From Armatimonadota bacterium (lineage in GTDB: Bacteria; Sysuimicrobiota; Sysuimicrobiia; Sysuimicrobiales; Kaftiobacteriaceae): a stretch of 35,211 nt of DNA. Under the pieces are notes generated by a model that had not been told where the DNA came from, did no database searches, and worked only from the letters and a program-made list of their open reading frames with translations. The translations under genes and the position numbers were made by a program. The stretch is from contig JACPRY010000052.1 of assembly GCA_016193565.1 (NCBI GenBank), positions 1,686 through 36,896 on the forward strand, in the 5' to 3' direction. Shown piece by piece: positions 25,021 through 33,259 of the stretch; the first letter of the stretch is position 1; every line of letters begins with the position of its first letter.

Positions 25021-27104
25021 ATCCGTCTGCGACCATGCGCCGCACGCTCACCATCATCGCCGGCCTTGGGCTGCTCGCTGCGCTGGTAATCCTGGCGATC
25101 CGCTGGACCGTGGAATCCGGCTATCGCACCGTCTCGATCGTCCTCGATGGGCCGGACTGGGAGGCGATGGCGGCGCGCGAAGGAGAGGATCCCGACACGG
25201 TGCTGCGCGCGGCGGCAGCGCGCGGAGCCACAGCGGTGGCGGTGTACGAGTGGACACTCGTCCGCCTGGCGGAGCAGGGGCGGGTCGCGTATGCGTCATC
25301 GGAGGAAATTCAGTCGCAGGCGCAGGCCGGGGTCGTTCCGCCCGCGTTCCGGCGTCTCTTGGCCAGCGGTGAGTTCCGCTCGCGCGCCGTGTATGCCGCG
25401 GCCGCGCCGGAATGGCTTGGATGGCTTGAGGCGGCGTTTTCTGACTTCCTCGGTCCGCAGCGCGTCCGCCGGGTCGCCGGTCTGCTGGAGATCACAGGCT
25501 TGCGCGATGATGTCGAAGAGATCGGGCTCGGCTACCTCGGCCAGGACCTCCGCCGGATCCAGTCGCTGGGATATGTGCCTGTCCTCCGGCTCCGCAACTA
25601 CGCAGGTTTGACCAAAAACGGACTGCAGCGCAAGCTTGCGCGGCTGGCCCAGCTGGGCCAGGGATACATCGTCGTGTTTGAGCTGACTGAGGTGTTGGGT
25701 TACGACCGCCTCGTGAAGGACACCGCGGATGCGTTCAAGGCGGCGCGCTACTCGTATGGACGAATCGAGGTATTCAGCGAGCGTCGCCGGCAGCGCGGTG
25801 ACGGGCGGCTGGCCGCACAGATGCGCCCTGATGTGATCCGCCTGTTCAGCCTGACGCCCGAAGAGCTCCAGGTCCTGCGGGGCGGCGACGCGCGCGACAA
25901 GTTCGTGCGCGCTGCGCGCGAGCGCAACATCCGCCTCTTGTATGTGCGGCCGCTCCCCGCCGGAGCCGGCGTGTCGGCATCCGAGGCCAATCTTGCGTTT
26001 GTCGGCGCGATCGCTGCAGATCTGCGCCGGTTCGGTCTGCAGACGGGCCACGCCGAGCCCCTGGAGATCGCCGTGCCGAGGCTGCTGCGGCTGGCCGTCG
26101 CGGCCGGCGCCGTTGCGATCATGGTGCTTGGACTGGTCATGCTCGGCGACACGATCGGCGCGCCCGTGCCGGCGTCCTGGGCGTACGGCTTGACGGCGGC
26201 CGGGGTCGTCCTCACCGCGGGGCTGCTCTTCGTGGGGCAGGCGGTGATGTGGCGGAAACTCCTCGCCCTGGGCACGGCGTCGGTCACCGCAGCGATCGCC
26301 ATCGTGGGAGCGCTCCCACTCGACTCGCCGCGTCGCGGCTCGCTCGTGGCCTTCGGCCGCACCGAGTCGAGTGCCCTGAGCGAGGGCAGCGAGTCGAAGG
26401 GCGCGCTCCCGCAACTTTTGTGGAGTGGGGTACGGACCCTGTGGGTTGCCTCGGCGGCGTCGGTGGCCGGGGCGCTGCTGGTTGCGGCGCTGCTGACCTC
26501 GTGGGATTTCATGATGTCCGCGCAGGTCTTCCTCGGTGTGAAGATCGCGCATCTGATTCCCGTGGTCCTGGTGGCGTCCCTCGTGTGGGGTCTCTACCGC
26601 ACCCCGCAGTCATGGCGCGAGACCGCGCAGGAACTGTGGGCCTGGTCTGCGCACCCGCTGCTCCTGCGCTACGCGATTGCGGCGATCATTGTCGGCTTTG
26701 CCGGGATCGTACTGCTGGCGCGGAGCGGCAACTTCGGCCTGCCGGTGCTCGCCGTTGAAGAGCGGCTGCGGACGATCACCGAAGACCTGCTGGTGGCGCG
26801 GCCGCGAATCAAAGAGTATCTGATCGGTCATCCGGCGCTGCTGCTGGCCGGCGCGGTGGCGGCGGCCGGGTGGAGACGCTGGGTCCTGCCGCTGGCCGCG
26901 ATCGGCGCCATCGGTCAAGCCGGCATCATCAACAGCTTTTCGCACATCCACACCCCTCTGCTGTACACGGTCCTCCGTACGATCAGCGCGCTGGCCCTCG
27001 GCACCGTGCTCGGCGCGATCGCCACCTGGATCGTGGTCACCGCCGCGACGCGCGTCTTGGGCCGCCCTGCACCATCGGGCACAGGGCGACGTCCCTCGTC
27101 GTGA
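25017..27104 (+). CDS. DUF5693 multi-spanning membrane protein, with repeat insertion
   Basis: 695 aa. The N-terminal helix (about residues 10-27) is followed by a large extracytoplasmic domain (about 30-355, with LDGPDWEAMAAREGEDPDTVLRA and YEWTLVRLAEQGRVAY). Several membrane helices then continue from about 360 to the end. This matches DUF5693, an unstudied family usually beside csaB. GTG 25017 overlaps the DUF2993 stop; ATG 25035 is an alternative. Residues about 433-463 (PRRGSLVAFGRTESSALSEG...) are encoded by copy 2 of the dispersed palindromic repeat, inserted in frame in a loop between two membrane helices and adding about 30 residues. The frame stays open throughout. The stop overlaps csaB (GTGA). 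Confidence 0.75.
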   Translation: MNPSATMRRTLTIIAGLGLLAALVILAIRWTVESGYRTVSIVLDGPDWEAMAAREGEDPDTVLRAAAARGATAVAVYEWTLVRLAEQGRVAYASSEEIQSQAQAGVVPPAFRRLLASGEFRSRAVYAAAAPEWLGWLEAAFSDFLGPQRVRRVAGLLEITGLRDDVEEIGLGYLGQDLRRIQSLGYVPVLRLRNYAGLTKNGLQRKLARLAQLGQGYIVVFELTEVLGYDRLVKDTADAFKAARYSYGRIEVFSERRRQRGDGRLAAQMRPDVIRLFSLTPEELQVLRGGDARDKFVRAARERNIRLLYVRPLPAGAGVSASEANLAFVGAIAADLRRFGLQTGHAEPLEIAVPRLLRLAVAAGAVAIMVLGLVMLGDTIGAPVPASWAYGLTAAGVVLTAGLLFVGQAVMWRKLLALGTASVTAAIAIVGALPLDSPRRGSLVAFGRTESSALSEGSESKGALPQLLWSGVRTLWVASAASVAGALLVAALLTSWDFMMSAQVFLGVKIAHLIPVVLVASLVWGLYRTPQSWRETAQELWAWSAHPLLLRYAIAAIIVGFAGIVLLARSGNFGLPVLAVEERLRTITEDLLVARPRIKEYLIGHPALLLAGAVAAAGWRRWVLPLAAIGAIGQAGIINSFSHIHTPLLYTVLRTISALALGTVLGAIATWIVVTAATRVLGRPAPSGTGRRPSS
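26311..26408 (-). repeat. Dispersed palindromic repeat, copy 2 (inside the DUF5693 gene)
   Basis: Reverse-orientation copy. CACTCGACTCG (26317-26327) and CGAGTCGAGTG (26363-26373) are the same perfect 11-bp inverted repeat as in copies 1 and 3, and the reverse complement contains the core GGCCGAAGGCCACGAGCGAG. An extra 9 bp lies in the outer palindrome (GCTGCCCTCGCTCAGG instead of GCTCAGG). The length leaves the host reading frame open. Confidence 0.85.
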
Positions 27105-28192
27105 CCCGGATCGTCATCTCCGGATATTACGGCTTCGGCAACATCGGTGATGAAGGCGTCCTCGCGGGGATGCTCAGCAGTCTCCGGCCGCGGATTCCCG
27201 GCGTCGCGTTCGTCGTGCTGTCTTCCAACCCAGAGGAGACCATGCGGATGCACGGCGTGCCGGCCGTCTCGCGCACCGGCGCCGCCGCGCTGCGCGCGAT
27301 CACCGGGGCGGACCTTTTCATCAGCGGCGGCGGCAGTCTGATTCAGGACGCCACGAGTGCCCGCAGCGCACTCTACTACCTCGGCGTGCTCGAAGCCGCC
27401 ACGCTCCTCGCGCGTCGGACCATGGTGTTCTCGCAGGGACTGGGACCGATCCGCCGGCGCTGGATCCGTGCCATCGCGGGACGCACGCTCAACCGGGTTC
27501 ACGTGGTGAGTCTCCGCGATGAGGACTCCCAGCGGTTCGCGCAGGAGATCGGGGTTCGCCGTCCCACGCAGCTCGTCGCGGATCCCGTCTTCGCCCTCGA
27601 CCCGGCGCCGCCTGAGGAGGCTGAGCGGTTCCTGGCGGGGCTGCCGCGTCCCCGGATTGGCCTCGCGCTCCGACCGGTTCCCGGTGCGCGGGTCGCCGAA
27701 CCGGTTATCGATGCTGTGAGGGCCGTGGTGAAAGAGACCCGGGGATCCGTCGTCACGCTGGCATTCCACCCGGCGCAGGACTTGGATCTTAGCAGAGAGG
27801 TCGCCGGCGCCGTGCAGGGGAGGGTGATTTCCGGCCTTTCCCCCACAGAGATGCTCGCGGTGGTCGGCGCCCTGGACGTGCTCGCAGGGGTCCGGCTGCA
27901 CGCCCTGATCTGCGCGGTCGCCATGGGCATCCCCGCCGTGGGGCTCTCGTACGATCCGAAGGTGGATGGATTGTTCCGCCGGGTTGGGGCGGGGCCGCTG
28001 CTGCCGCTGGCCGGGCTGAATCCTGGGCAGCTCCGGCAGGCGCTGGCCGCCACCTGGGGGGGACGTGAGGCGCTGCAGGCGCACCTGCGGGGGGCGGCGG
28101 GAGCGCTGCGCGAGGAGGCCCTCCGCGCCGCCGATCTGGCAGCGGCGCTCCTGTCGATGCCCCCGCGCTCTTCCATGACTGGCCGCAACTGA
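27101..28192 (+). CDS. csaB: Polysaccharide pyruvyl transferase CsaB
   Basis: 363 aa from GTG 27101 (overlapping the DUF5693 stop). The N-terminus RIVISGYYGFGNIGDEGVLAGM is the diagnostic CsaB glycine motif. GADLFISGGGSLIQDATSARSALYYLG, FSQGLGPI, HVVSLRDEDS and, near the end, VLAGVRLHALICAVAMGIPAVGLSYDPKVDG (the conserved R-x-H region) are all present. CsaB adds pyruvate ketals to secondary cell-wall polysaccharide, the ligand of SLH domains, so an SLH-anchored S-layer or envelope is likely in this organism. It closes the DUF2993-DUF5693-csaB operon. Confidence 0.92.
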   Translation: MTRIVISGYYGFGNIGDEGVLAGMLSSLRPRIPGVAFVVLSSNPEETMRMHGVPAVSRTGAAALRAITGADLFISGGGSLIQDATSARSALYYLGVLEAATLLARRTMVFSQGLGPIRRRWIRAIAGRTLNRVHVVSLRDEDSQRFAQEIGVRRPTQLVADPVFALDPAPPEEAERFLAGLPRPRIGLALRPVPGARVAEPVIDAVRAVVKETRGSVVTLAFHPAQDLDLSREVAGAVQGRVISGLSPTEMLAVVGALDVLAGVRLHALICAVAMGIPAVGLSYDPKVDGLFRRVGAGPLLPLAGLNPGQLRQALAATWGGREALQAHLRGAAGALREEALRAADLAAALLSMPPRSSMTGRN

Positions 28193-28238
28193 CCAAACAG
28201 AGGATTTCCCCATACCCCTGCGAAGTAGTGGAAGGCCT

Positions 28239-28541
28239 ATGGACGGACCTGTCGTCGCAGCAGGTGCGGCTCGTGCAATGCCGGAGGTGCTCAAGGTCGC
28301 TGCTGAGTCTAAGCCGAAGGCTGTCGCCGGGGCACTTGCGGCGGTGCTCAGAGAGAAAGGGAAGGTGGAGTTGCAGGCGGTCGGGGCAGGCGCGGTCAAC
28401 CAGGCAGTGAAGGCGATCGCGATCACCCGCGGTTTTGTCGCGCCAAACGGCATTGACCTGGTGGCTATCCCCGCGTTCACGAAAGTCATGATCGACGGCG
28501 AAGAGCGCACCGCTATCCGGTTCCTCGTCGAAGCCCGCTGA
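28239..28541 (+). CDS. spoVS: Stage V sporulation protein S homologue (SpoVS)
   Basis: 100 aa from ATG 28239, which has GGAAGG 3 nt upstream. The conserved SpoVS body begins at the second Met (28278): PEVLKVAAESKPKAVAGALAAVLREKG, then VGAGAVNQAVKAIAITRGFVAPNGIDL and PAFTKVMIDGEERTAIRF. That body is 86-87 aa, the usual size. SpoVS is an Alba-like small protein affecting septation and sporulation in Bacillus, but it is also found in non-sporulating Terrabacteria, so it does not prove sporulation. It lies alone between csaB and hairpin 9. Confidence 0.93.
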   Translation: MDGPVVAAGAARAMPEVLKVAAESKPKAVAGALAAVLREKGKVELQAVGAGAVNQAVKAIAITRGFVAPNGIDLVAIPAFTKVMIDGEERTAIRFLVEAR

Positions 28542-28558
28542 TTTACCCAGAGCACAGA

Positions 28559-28640
28559 CGACAACGCGATAACACGACAACAGGGCAACGGGTAACTCTC
28601 CTATCGCGTTGCCGCGTTGTCCCGTTGTCGCGTTATTGTT
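28559..28640 (+). repeat. Inverted tandem-repeat hairpin 9 (unit CGACAACG and variants)
   Basis: The left arm (28559-28595) carries CGACAACG, CGATAACA, CGACAACA, GGGCAACG and GGGTAAC. The right arm (28605-28640) carries CGCGTTGC, CGCGTTGT, CCCGTTGT and CGCGTTAT. The unit is close to that of hairpin 4, about 19 kb away. It occupies the gap between spoVS and prs. Confidence 0.8.
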
Positions 28641-28652
28641 AAGGTAATAGCG

Positions 28653-29603
28653 ATGGACGCCGGGTATGGCGAGCTGAAGATTTTCTGCGGCACCGCGAAC
28701 CCCGCGCTGGGGGAAGAGATCGCCGCGTACCTCTCGGTTTCCCTGGGGAAAGTCGGCATCACCCGGTTTGCGGACGGGGAGATCTACGTGCGGTTTGAGG
28801 AGAATGCGCGCGGGGTCGACGCGTTCGTCGTCCAACCGACCTGCCATCCTGTGAATGAAACGCTCATGGAGTTGCTGATCATGCTGGATGCGCTTCGCCG
28901 CGCATCGGCCGGGCGGATCACCGCCGTGATGCCGTACTACGGCTATGCGCGGAAGGACAAGAAAGATGCGCCGCGCGAGCCGATCACCGGACGACTGGTC
29001 GCGGACCTGGTGATCAGCGCCGGCGCGAACCGAGTGCTGACGGTGGACCTGCATGCCGGGCAGATCGAAGGGTTCTTCAATATTCCGGTCGACCATCTGC
29101 GTGCGATGCCGCTGTTTGCCGACTACCTGCGGGAGAAAGATCTCCGCAACGCCATCGTCGTCGCGGCGGATGACGGCGCCGTGAAGCGCAGCAAGCAGCT
29201 CGCCGACCGGCTCGACCTGCCCCTGGCGATCATCTTCCAGCGGCGCGTCGGCGCGGATGCGAAAGAGCCGGTCGAGATCGTCGGCGACGTTGAGGGGATG
29301 GTCCCGGTCATGATCGAGGACGTCATCGACACGGCGGGGACGCTCTCCGGCGCCATCGACGTGCTCGTGCGCAAAGGCGCCCGGCCGGAAGTGTACATCT
29401 GCGGGACGCACGCCGTGTTCGCCGGCCAGGCGCGCCAGCGGCTCGACCGGCCGGAGATCCGCGAGGTCGTGGTGACCAACACAGTCCCGCTGCCGCCGGA
29501 GAAGATACTGCCGAAAGTCACCGTCCTCTCGGCCGCACCACTGCTGGCTGAGGCGATCCGGCGGATTCATCTCAATCAGTCCGTGAGCATGCTCTTTACG
29601 TGA
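28653..29603 (+). CDS. prs: Ribose-phosphate pyrophosphokinase
   Basis: 316 aa from ATG 28653 with AAGG upstream; a TTG at 28617 would start inside the hairpin and is rejected. Prs makes PRPP from ribose-5-phosphate and ATP. Conserved sections: FCGTANPALGEEIAAYL, FADGEIYVRFEENARG, MPYYGYARKDKKDAPREPI (ATP/flexible-loop region), TVDLHAGQIEGFF, and the PRPP loop VMIEDVIDTAGTLSGAI. One usually conserved stretch is altered: AADDGAVKRSKQLADRL in place of SPDxGGVxRAR-type sequence. The stop codon lies in the left arm of hairpin 10. Confidence 0.94.
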   Translation: MDAGYGELKIFCGTANPALGEEIAAYLSVSLGKVGITRFADGEIYVRFEENARGVDAFVVQPTCHPVNETLMELLIMLDALRRASAGRITAVMPYYGYARKDKKDAPREPITGRLVADLVISAGANRVLTVDLHAGQIEGFFNIPVDHLRAMPLFADYLREKDLRNAIVVAADDGAVKRSKQLADRLDLPLAIIFQRRVGADAKEPVEIVGDVEGMVPVMIEDVIDTAGTLSGAIDVLVRKGARPEVYICGTHAVFAGQARQRLDRPEIREVVVTNTVPLPPEKILPKVTVLSAAPLLAEAIRRIHLNQSVSMLFT

Positions 29604-29698
29604 ATGGTGAATGGTGAATGGTGAATCGCAACTTCCAAACTGTTGGCAGATAGTGGCCATTCGCCTTTCCGATTCACGATTCACGATCCACGATTCAC
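29600..29698 (+). repeat. Inverted tandem-repeat hairpin 10 (unit GTGAATG/GTGAATC)
   Basis: Four 7-mers GTGAATG/C (29600-29628) face CGATTCA-type units (29670-29698). 25 of 29 positions pair, with a loop of about 41 nt. The prs stop (29601-29603) is in the left arm and the gltX ATG begins two bases after the right arm. Confidence 0.88.
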
Positions 29699-29699
29699 A

Positions 29700-31178
29700 A
29701 TGAAGGTCCGGACGCGGACGGCGCCGAGCCCCACGGGGTACCTGCATGTCGGCAATGCCTGGAGCGCGTTCTTCAACTGGCTGCTGACCCGCAACCAGCG
29801 CGGGGTGTTTGTCCTGCGCGTCGAAGATACCGACCGCTCTCGCTCCACCGAAGAGTTTGAAACCTCAGTCCTCGAGGATTTCAAGTGGCTTGGGATCGAT
29901 TGGGACGAAGGACCGGATGTCGGCGGGGGGTACGGGCCGTACCGGCAGACCGAGCGGATGCACCTGTACCGGCAGTACGCGGACGAGTTGCGAACGCGCA
30001 GAGCCGCCTATCACTGTTACTGCACCCCCGAGGAACTGGACGCAGAGCGGAAGCAGGCGGAGGCGGCCGGCGGCGCATACCGATACTCGGGCCGCTGCCG
30101 CGACCTCTCGGAGTCACAACGAGCGGCATTCCTCGCCGAGGGCCGCGTGCCGACCGTCCGCATGCGCATCGATCCCGGCCCGCCGATCGTCGTGGACGAT
30201 CTCGTCCAGGGGCGCGTCGAGTTCGGTCCGGAACACCTCGATGACTTCATCATCGTACGGTCCAACGGCACGCCGCTGTACAACTTTGCGAACGTCGTCG
30301 ACGATCACCTCATGGCCATCACGCACATCGTGCGCGGCAGCGAGCACCTGAACAACACGCCCCGGCAGCTCCTGATCTACCAGGCGCTGGGCTGGACGCC
30401 CCCGCAGGTGGCACATCTGCCGGTGATCCTCGGCACCGATCGCAAGAAGCTCAGCAAACGTCACGGCGACACGGCGGTCCGGGACTACCGGCGCGCGGGG
30501 TACCTACCCGAGGCACTGCGCAACTTCTTCGCGTTGATGGCGTGGTATCCGGAGGAGGATCGCGAGATCTACTCGATGCAGGAACTCATCCAGAAGTTCC
30601 GCATCCAGGACGTGAACAACGTCTCGCCGACCTTCGACGTGGCGAAACTCACCTGGATGAACGGCGTCTACATGCGCGACCTGATCGCCCGCGATCCCGA
30701 CCGGGTCGTGACGCTCTGTCAGGATGTGCTGAACGATGCCGGGCTGCTGGACGGCCGGGTGACGCCCGAGACGAGAACGTACATCGCCCGAGTGATCGAC
30801 GTGCTCGGTGACCGCATCAAAATCGGCCGTGACATTCTGGCGTACGGCGACTTCTTCTTTACAGACGGCGTGACCTACGAACCTGACGCCGTGAAGAAAT
30901 ACTTCAGCCGGAAGGACGTTGCCGCCACGCTGGGCCAGCTGCGGGACCGGATCGCGCGTGCAGGCCCGTTTGAGGCCGGAGCGGTCGAGACCATTGTCCG
31001 CGAGATGGCAACTGACCTGGGACTCCAGACCGGAGAGATCATCCATCCGGTCCGGGTGGCGCTGACCGGCAAAACGGCGGGTCCGGGGTTGTTTGAGTTG
31101 ATGGCGCTGCTCGGACGGGATCGCGTCGTCCAGCGGCTCGACAGCGCGATCGACTGGATTCGGTCGGCCACTTCCTAG
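29700..31178 (+). CDS. gltX: Glutamyl-tRNA synthetase
   Basis: 492 aa, complete class I GluRS. The conserved start [19 protein letters not shown] holds the HIGH-type motif as HVGN; the following residues are AWSAFFNWL where ARTALFNWL-type sequence is usual. [33 protein letters not shown] and the KMSKS-type loop [12 protein letters not shown] are intact. The C-terminal anticodon-binding helices run to the end. ATG 29700 is chosen because upstream starts lie in repeat sequence. If glutaminylation goes through Glu-tRNA-Gln and GatCAB, this enzyme would be non-discriminating, which matters because glnS next door is broken. Its last bases overlap the glnS stop on the other strand (CTAG at 31175-31178). 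Confidence 0.95.
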   Translation: MKVRTRTAPSPTGYLHVGNAWSAFFNWLLTRNQRGVFVLRVEDTDRSRSTEEFETSVLEDFKWLGIDWDEGPDVGGGYGPYRQTERMHLYRQYADELRTRRAAYHCYCTPEELDAERKQAEAAGGAYRYSGRCRDLSESQRAAFLAEGRVPTVRMRIDPGPPIVVDDLVQGRVEFGPEHLDDFIIVRSNGTPLYNFANVVDDHLMAITHIVRGSEHLNNTPRQLLIYQALGWTPPQVAHLPVILGTDRKKLSKRHGDTAVRDYRRAGYLPEALRNFFALMAWYPEEDREIYSMQELIQKFRIQDVNNVSPTFDVAKLTWMNGVYMRDLIARDPDRVVTLCQDVLNDAGLLDGRVTPETRTYIARVIDVLGDRIKIGRDILAYGDFFFTDGVTYEPDAVKKYFSRKDVAATLGQLRDRIARAGPFEAGAVETIVREMATDLGLQTGEIIHPVRVALTGKTAGPGLFELMALLGRDRVVQRLDSAIDWIRSATS

Positions 31179-32620
31179 GAAGTCCGTCCGGCCAGCTGGC
31201 GCCTGGTCCAGGAGTCGCGTAGGCTCACGATGCGGTTGAAGACGAGGCGTTCCGGTCTCGAATCCACCGGATCGCGCCAGAAGTAGCCCAGTCGCTCAAA
31301 CTGATAGCGCAGCTCCGGCGGATCCCGCAGCACACTGGGCTCGGCGTACCCCTCCACGACTGTTAGCGACTCCGGGTTCAGGCGGTCGGTGAAGTCGCCC
31401 TCACCCGCTTCCGGGTCGGCCACGCTGAAGAGACGGTCGTAGAGGCGCATCTCGGCTGTCGCCGCGTGCGGCGCCGAGACCCAGTGGATCGTGCCTTTCA
31501 CCGGGCCCTCGGCCGGAGGATGGCCCAGCGTCGCTGGATCGTGCGTGCATCGTAACTCCACTGGGGTCCCGGTCGCGTCCTTCACCACCTCATCGCAGCG
31601 GATGACATAGGCATGCCGCAGCCGCACCCGGCCGCCGGGTGTCAGGCGGTAGAAGCCCTTGGGCGGGTGCTCCATGAAATCCTCGCGCTCGATGTACAGC
31701 GTTCTTGAGAATGGCACTGTTCTCGAGCCTTCCTTGGGCACATCATGCGGCCAGTAGGGTGCAGTAAGCTCCTCGACCTTCCCCTCAGGGAAGTCCGTCA
31801 GCACCAGCTTCAGCGGTCTGAGCACCGCCAGGACGCGCAGCGCGCGGTAGTTGAGGTCGTCCCGAACGGCGGCCTCGAAGATCCCGAGGTCGACGCGGCT
31901 GTTCGCCTTGGCCACGCCGATCCGGTTCACAAACTCCCGGATCGCCTCAGGCGTGACGCCCCGCCGGCGCAGCCCGGAGATCGTCGGCATCCTCGGATCA
32001 TCCCAGCCATTCACGTGTCCGGCCTCCACCAGCTCGATCAGCTTGCGCTTGGAGAGGATGGTGTAGTCCAGGTTCAGCCGGGCGAACTCGTACTGGTAGG
32101 GACGGGGGGATGCGGGGAGACCGCACTTGCCGCGCAGATTCTCCAGGAGCCAGTCGTAGATGGCGCGGTTGTTTTCGAACTCCAGTGTGCAGATGCTGTG
32201 CGAGATGCCCTCAATAGCGTCGGAGAGCGGATGGGCAAAGTCGTAGAGCGGGTAGATGCGCCACGCGTCGTTCGTGCGGTAGTGGGACGCATGGACGATG
32301 CGATAGAGCACCGGGTCGCGGAGCTTCATGTTGGGGCTCGAGAGGCCGATCTTGGCACGCAGCACGTGCGCGCCGTTGGGAAACTCACCTTTTCGCATGC
32401 GTTCAAAGAGGTCCAGGTTCTCCTGCACGGTGCGGTCGCGGTAGGGGCTCGGCTTCCCGGGCTCGGTCACGGTGCCACGGTATGCGCTGATCTCCTCGTC
32501 CGAGAGGCTATCAACGTACGCCTTGCCTTCGCGGATGAGTTGAACGGCGCAGTCAACCAGCCGGTCAAAGTAGTCCGAGGCGTAGCGCTCCCGGGCCCAC
32601 TCGAATCCCAGCCACTGCAC
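31175..32620 (-). CDS. glnS: Glutaminyl-tRNA synthetase, main piece (catalytic N-terminus missing)
   Basis: 481 aa from GTG 32620. It matches GlnRS from [18 protein letters not shown] onward: [49 protein letters not shown], the KMSKS-type [45 protein letters not shown] and RLYDRLF. The C-terminal beta-barrels are complete. The HIGH-containing segment that should precede it is absent. The correct frame continues upstream as [13 protein letters not shown] and then meets the start fragment at 32637-32729 in another frame. Without HIGH the ATP site cannot form, so it is either a pseudogene or an assembly error. GlnRS is usually acquired horizontally in bacteria and is dispensable where GatCAB exists. 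Confidence 0.88.
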   Translation of the reverse strand: MQWLGFEWARERYASDYFDRLVDCAVQLIREGKAYVDSLSDEEISAYRGTVTEPGKPSPYRDRTVQENLDLFERMRKGEFPNGAHVLRAKIGLSSPNMKLRDPVLYRIVHASHYRTNDAWRIYPLYDFAHPLSDAIEGISHSICTLEFENNRAIYDWLLENLRGKCGLPASPRPYQYEFARLNLDYTILSKRKLIELVEAGHVNGWDDPRMPTISGLRRRGVTPEAIREFVNRIGVAKANSRVDLGIFEAAVRDDLNYRALRVLAVLRPLKLVLTDFPEGKVEELTAPYWPHDVPKEGSRTVPFSRTLYIEREDFMEHPPKGFYRLTPGGRVRLRHAYVIRCDEVVKDATGTPVELRCTHDPATLGHPPAEGPVKGTIHWVSAPHAATAEMRLYDRLFSVADPEAGEGDFTDRLNPESLTVVEGYAEPSVLRDPPELRYQFERLGYFWRDPVDSRPERLVFNRIVSLRDSWTRRQLAGRTS

Positions 32621-32636
32621 GTCGCGTTTGATGGCC

Positions 32637-32729
32637 TCAACGTACTCGAGGCTCTCCGCGGGTGATGACCGTGGCGTAGCGGCCCTGCCGAAGGTCTTTA
32701 TCGATGATCTCCGTGATGAAGTTACTCAT
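32637..32729 (-). pseudogene. glnS: GlnRS N-terminal fragment
   Basis: ATG 32729, with AAGGA upstream, begins [24 protein letters not shown], the standard start of bacterial GlnRS just before RFPPEPNGYLHIGH. Instead of that motif the frame reads GEPRVR and stops. About 42 residues are missing between here and ESLEYVEAI in the main piece, and the frame is shifted. The intact start and ribosome-binding site suggest the deletion is recent or artefactual. Confidence 0.85.
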
Positions 32730-32811
32730 GAAAATCCTTTGCGCCTTAGGATACGCTGCCCAAGCCAATTGCGATAGTCCTGTGAGCCCTGTCTCGTAGC
32801 ATCCGCTCATG

Positions 32812-32843
32812 GGCGCCAGGGCGCCATTCACGGCGCCTTCGCG
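32812..32843. other. GGCGCC cluster in the glnS / small-membrane-gene divergent gap
   Basis: Three GGCGCC palindromes (32812, 32820, 32832) plus a GCGCC form overlapping small hairpins in a 227-bp gap between divergent genes (32730-32956). Otherwise the gap shows only a small inverted repeat, GTCAG-ATTTG-CTGAC (about 32851-32865), and no convincing promoter hexamers. Confidence 0.35.
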
Positions 32844-32956
32844 CCAGTTGTGTCAGATTTGCTGACCCGCTTGGATCGGCCCGCTACCCTGTGGGCGAGT
32901 TCCGCACTGCGCGCCGCGGACGCAGCGACGGAGCTCGTCTGAAGGGAGGCGGGACC

Positions 32957-33259
32957 ATGCAGAAGGCGAAGGCGTTCGCGTTCACCATCATCCTTGTGAT
33001 GATGGCCGTGAATTTCATCACCCCCCGGCCCTGGTTGCCAACGCTCCCGCACAAGTCCTGGCAGTGGCTCACACCGTGGCCGACGCAAATCGTCCAGGCC
33101 ACTGTTGCACCGGCGATGAGCTACCAAGACCTTGAGCGAATTATCGTCGGAGCGCTCGTCGGGCTTCTTGTGCGTGACTTCGCGGGCCGTCTAGAGCGGC
33201 TGGTCAACGCAGTGGAACGGGCGACAAGAGGCCGAGAGTCAAGAGGCCGAGACGGATGA
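32957..33259 (+). CDS. Small membrane protein, unknown function
   Basis: 100 aa from ATG 32957, which is preceded by GGGAGGCGGG. An N-terminal membrane segment (about residues 5-22, KAFAFTIILVMMAVNFI) is followed by a Trp/Pro-rich stretch (RPWLPTLPHKSWQWLTPWPT). A second moderately hydrophobic region (IIVGALVGLLVRDFAG) leads to a basic helix (RLERLVNAVERATRGRES). No family is recognised. The stop overlaps the ATG of another small membrane protein (ATGA at 33256-33259), so the two are coupled and may interact. Confidence 0.6.
   Translation: MQKAKAFAFTIILVMMAVNFITPRPWLPTLPHKSWQWLTPWPTQIVQATVAPAMSYQDLERIIVGALVGLLVRDFAGRLERLVNAVERATRGRESRGRDG

Noticed and set aside
3152-29698. CRISPR array or phage attachment sites
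   Set aside because: The repeats are 7-9 nt tandem units without spacers, and no cas or integrase genes occur in the window.
26915-29747. Long minus-strand open frames opposite csaB, spoVS and prs
   Set aside because: They cross several well-supported genes and intergenic hairpins and show no domain.
31745-32665. 306-codon plus-strand frame opposite glnS
   Set aside because: Shadow of the GlnRS frame; no motif or ribosome-binding site.
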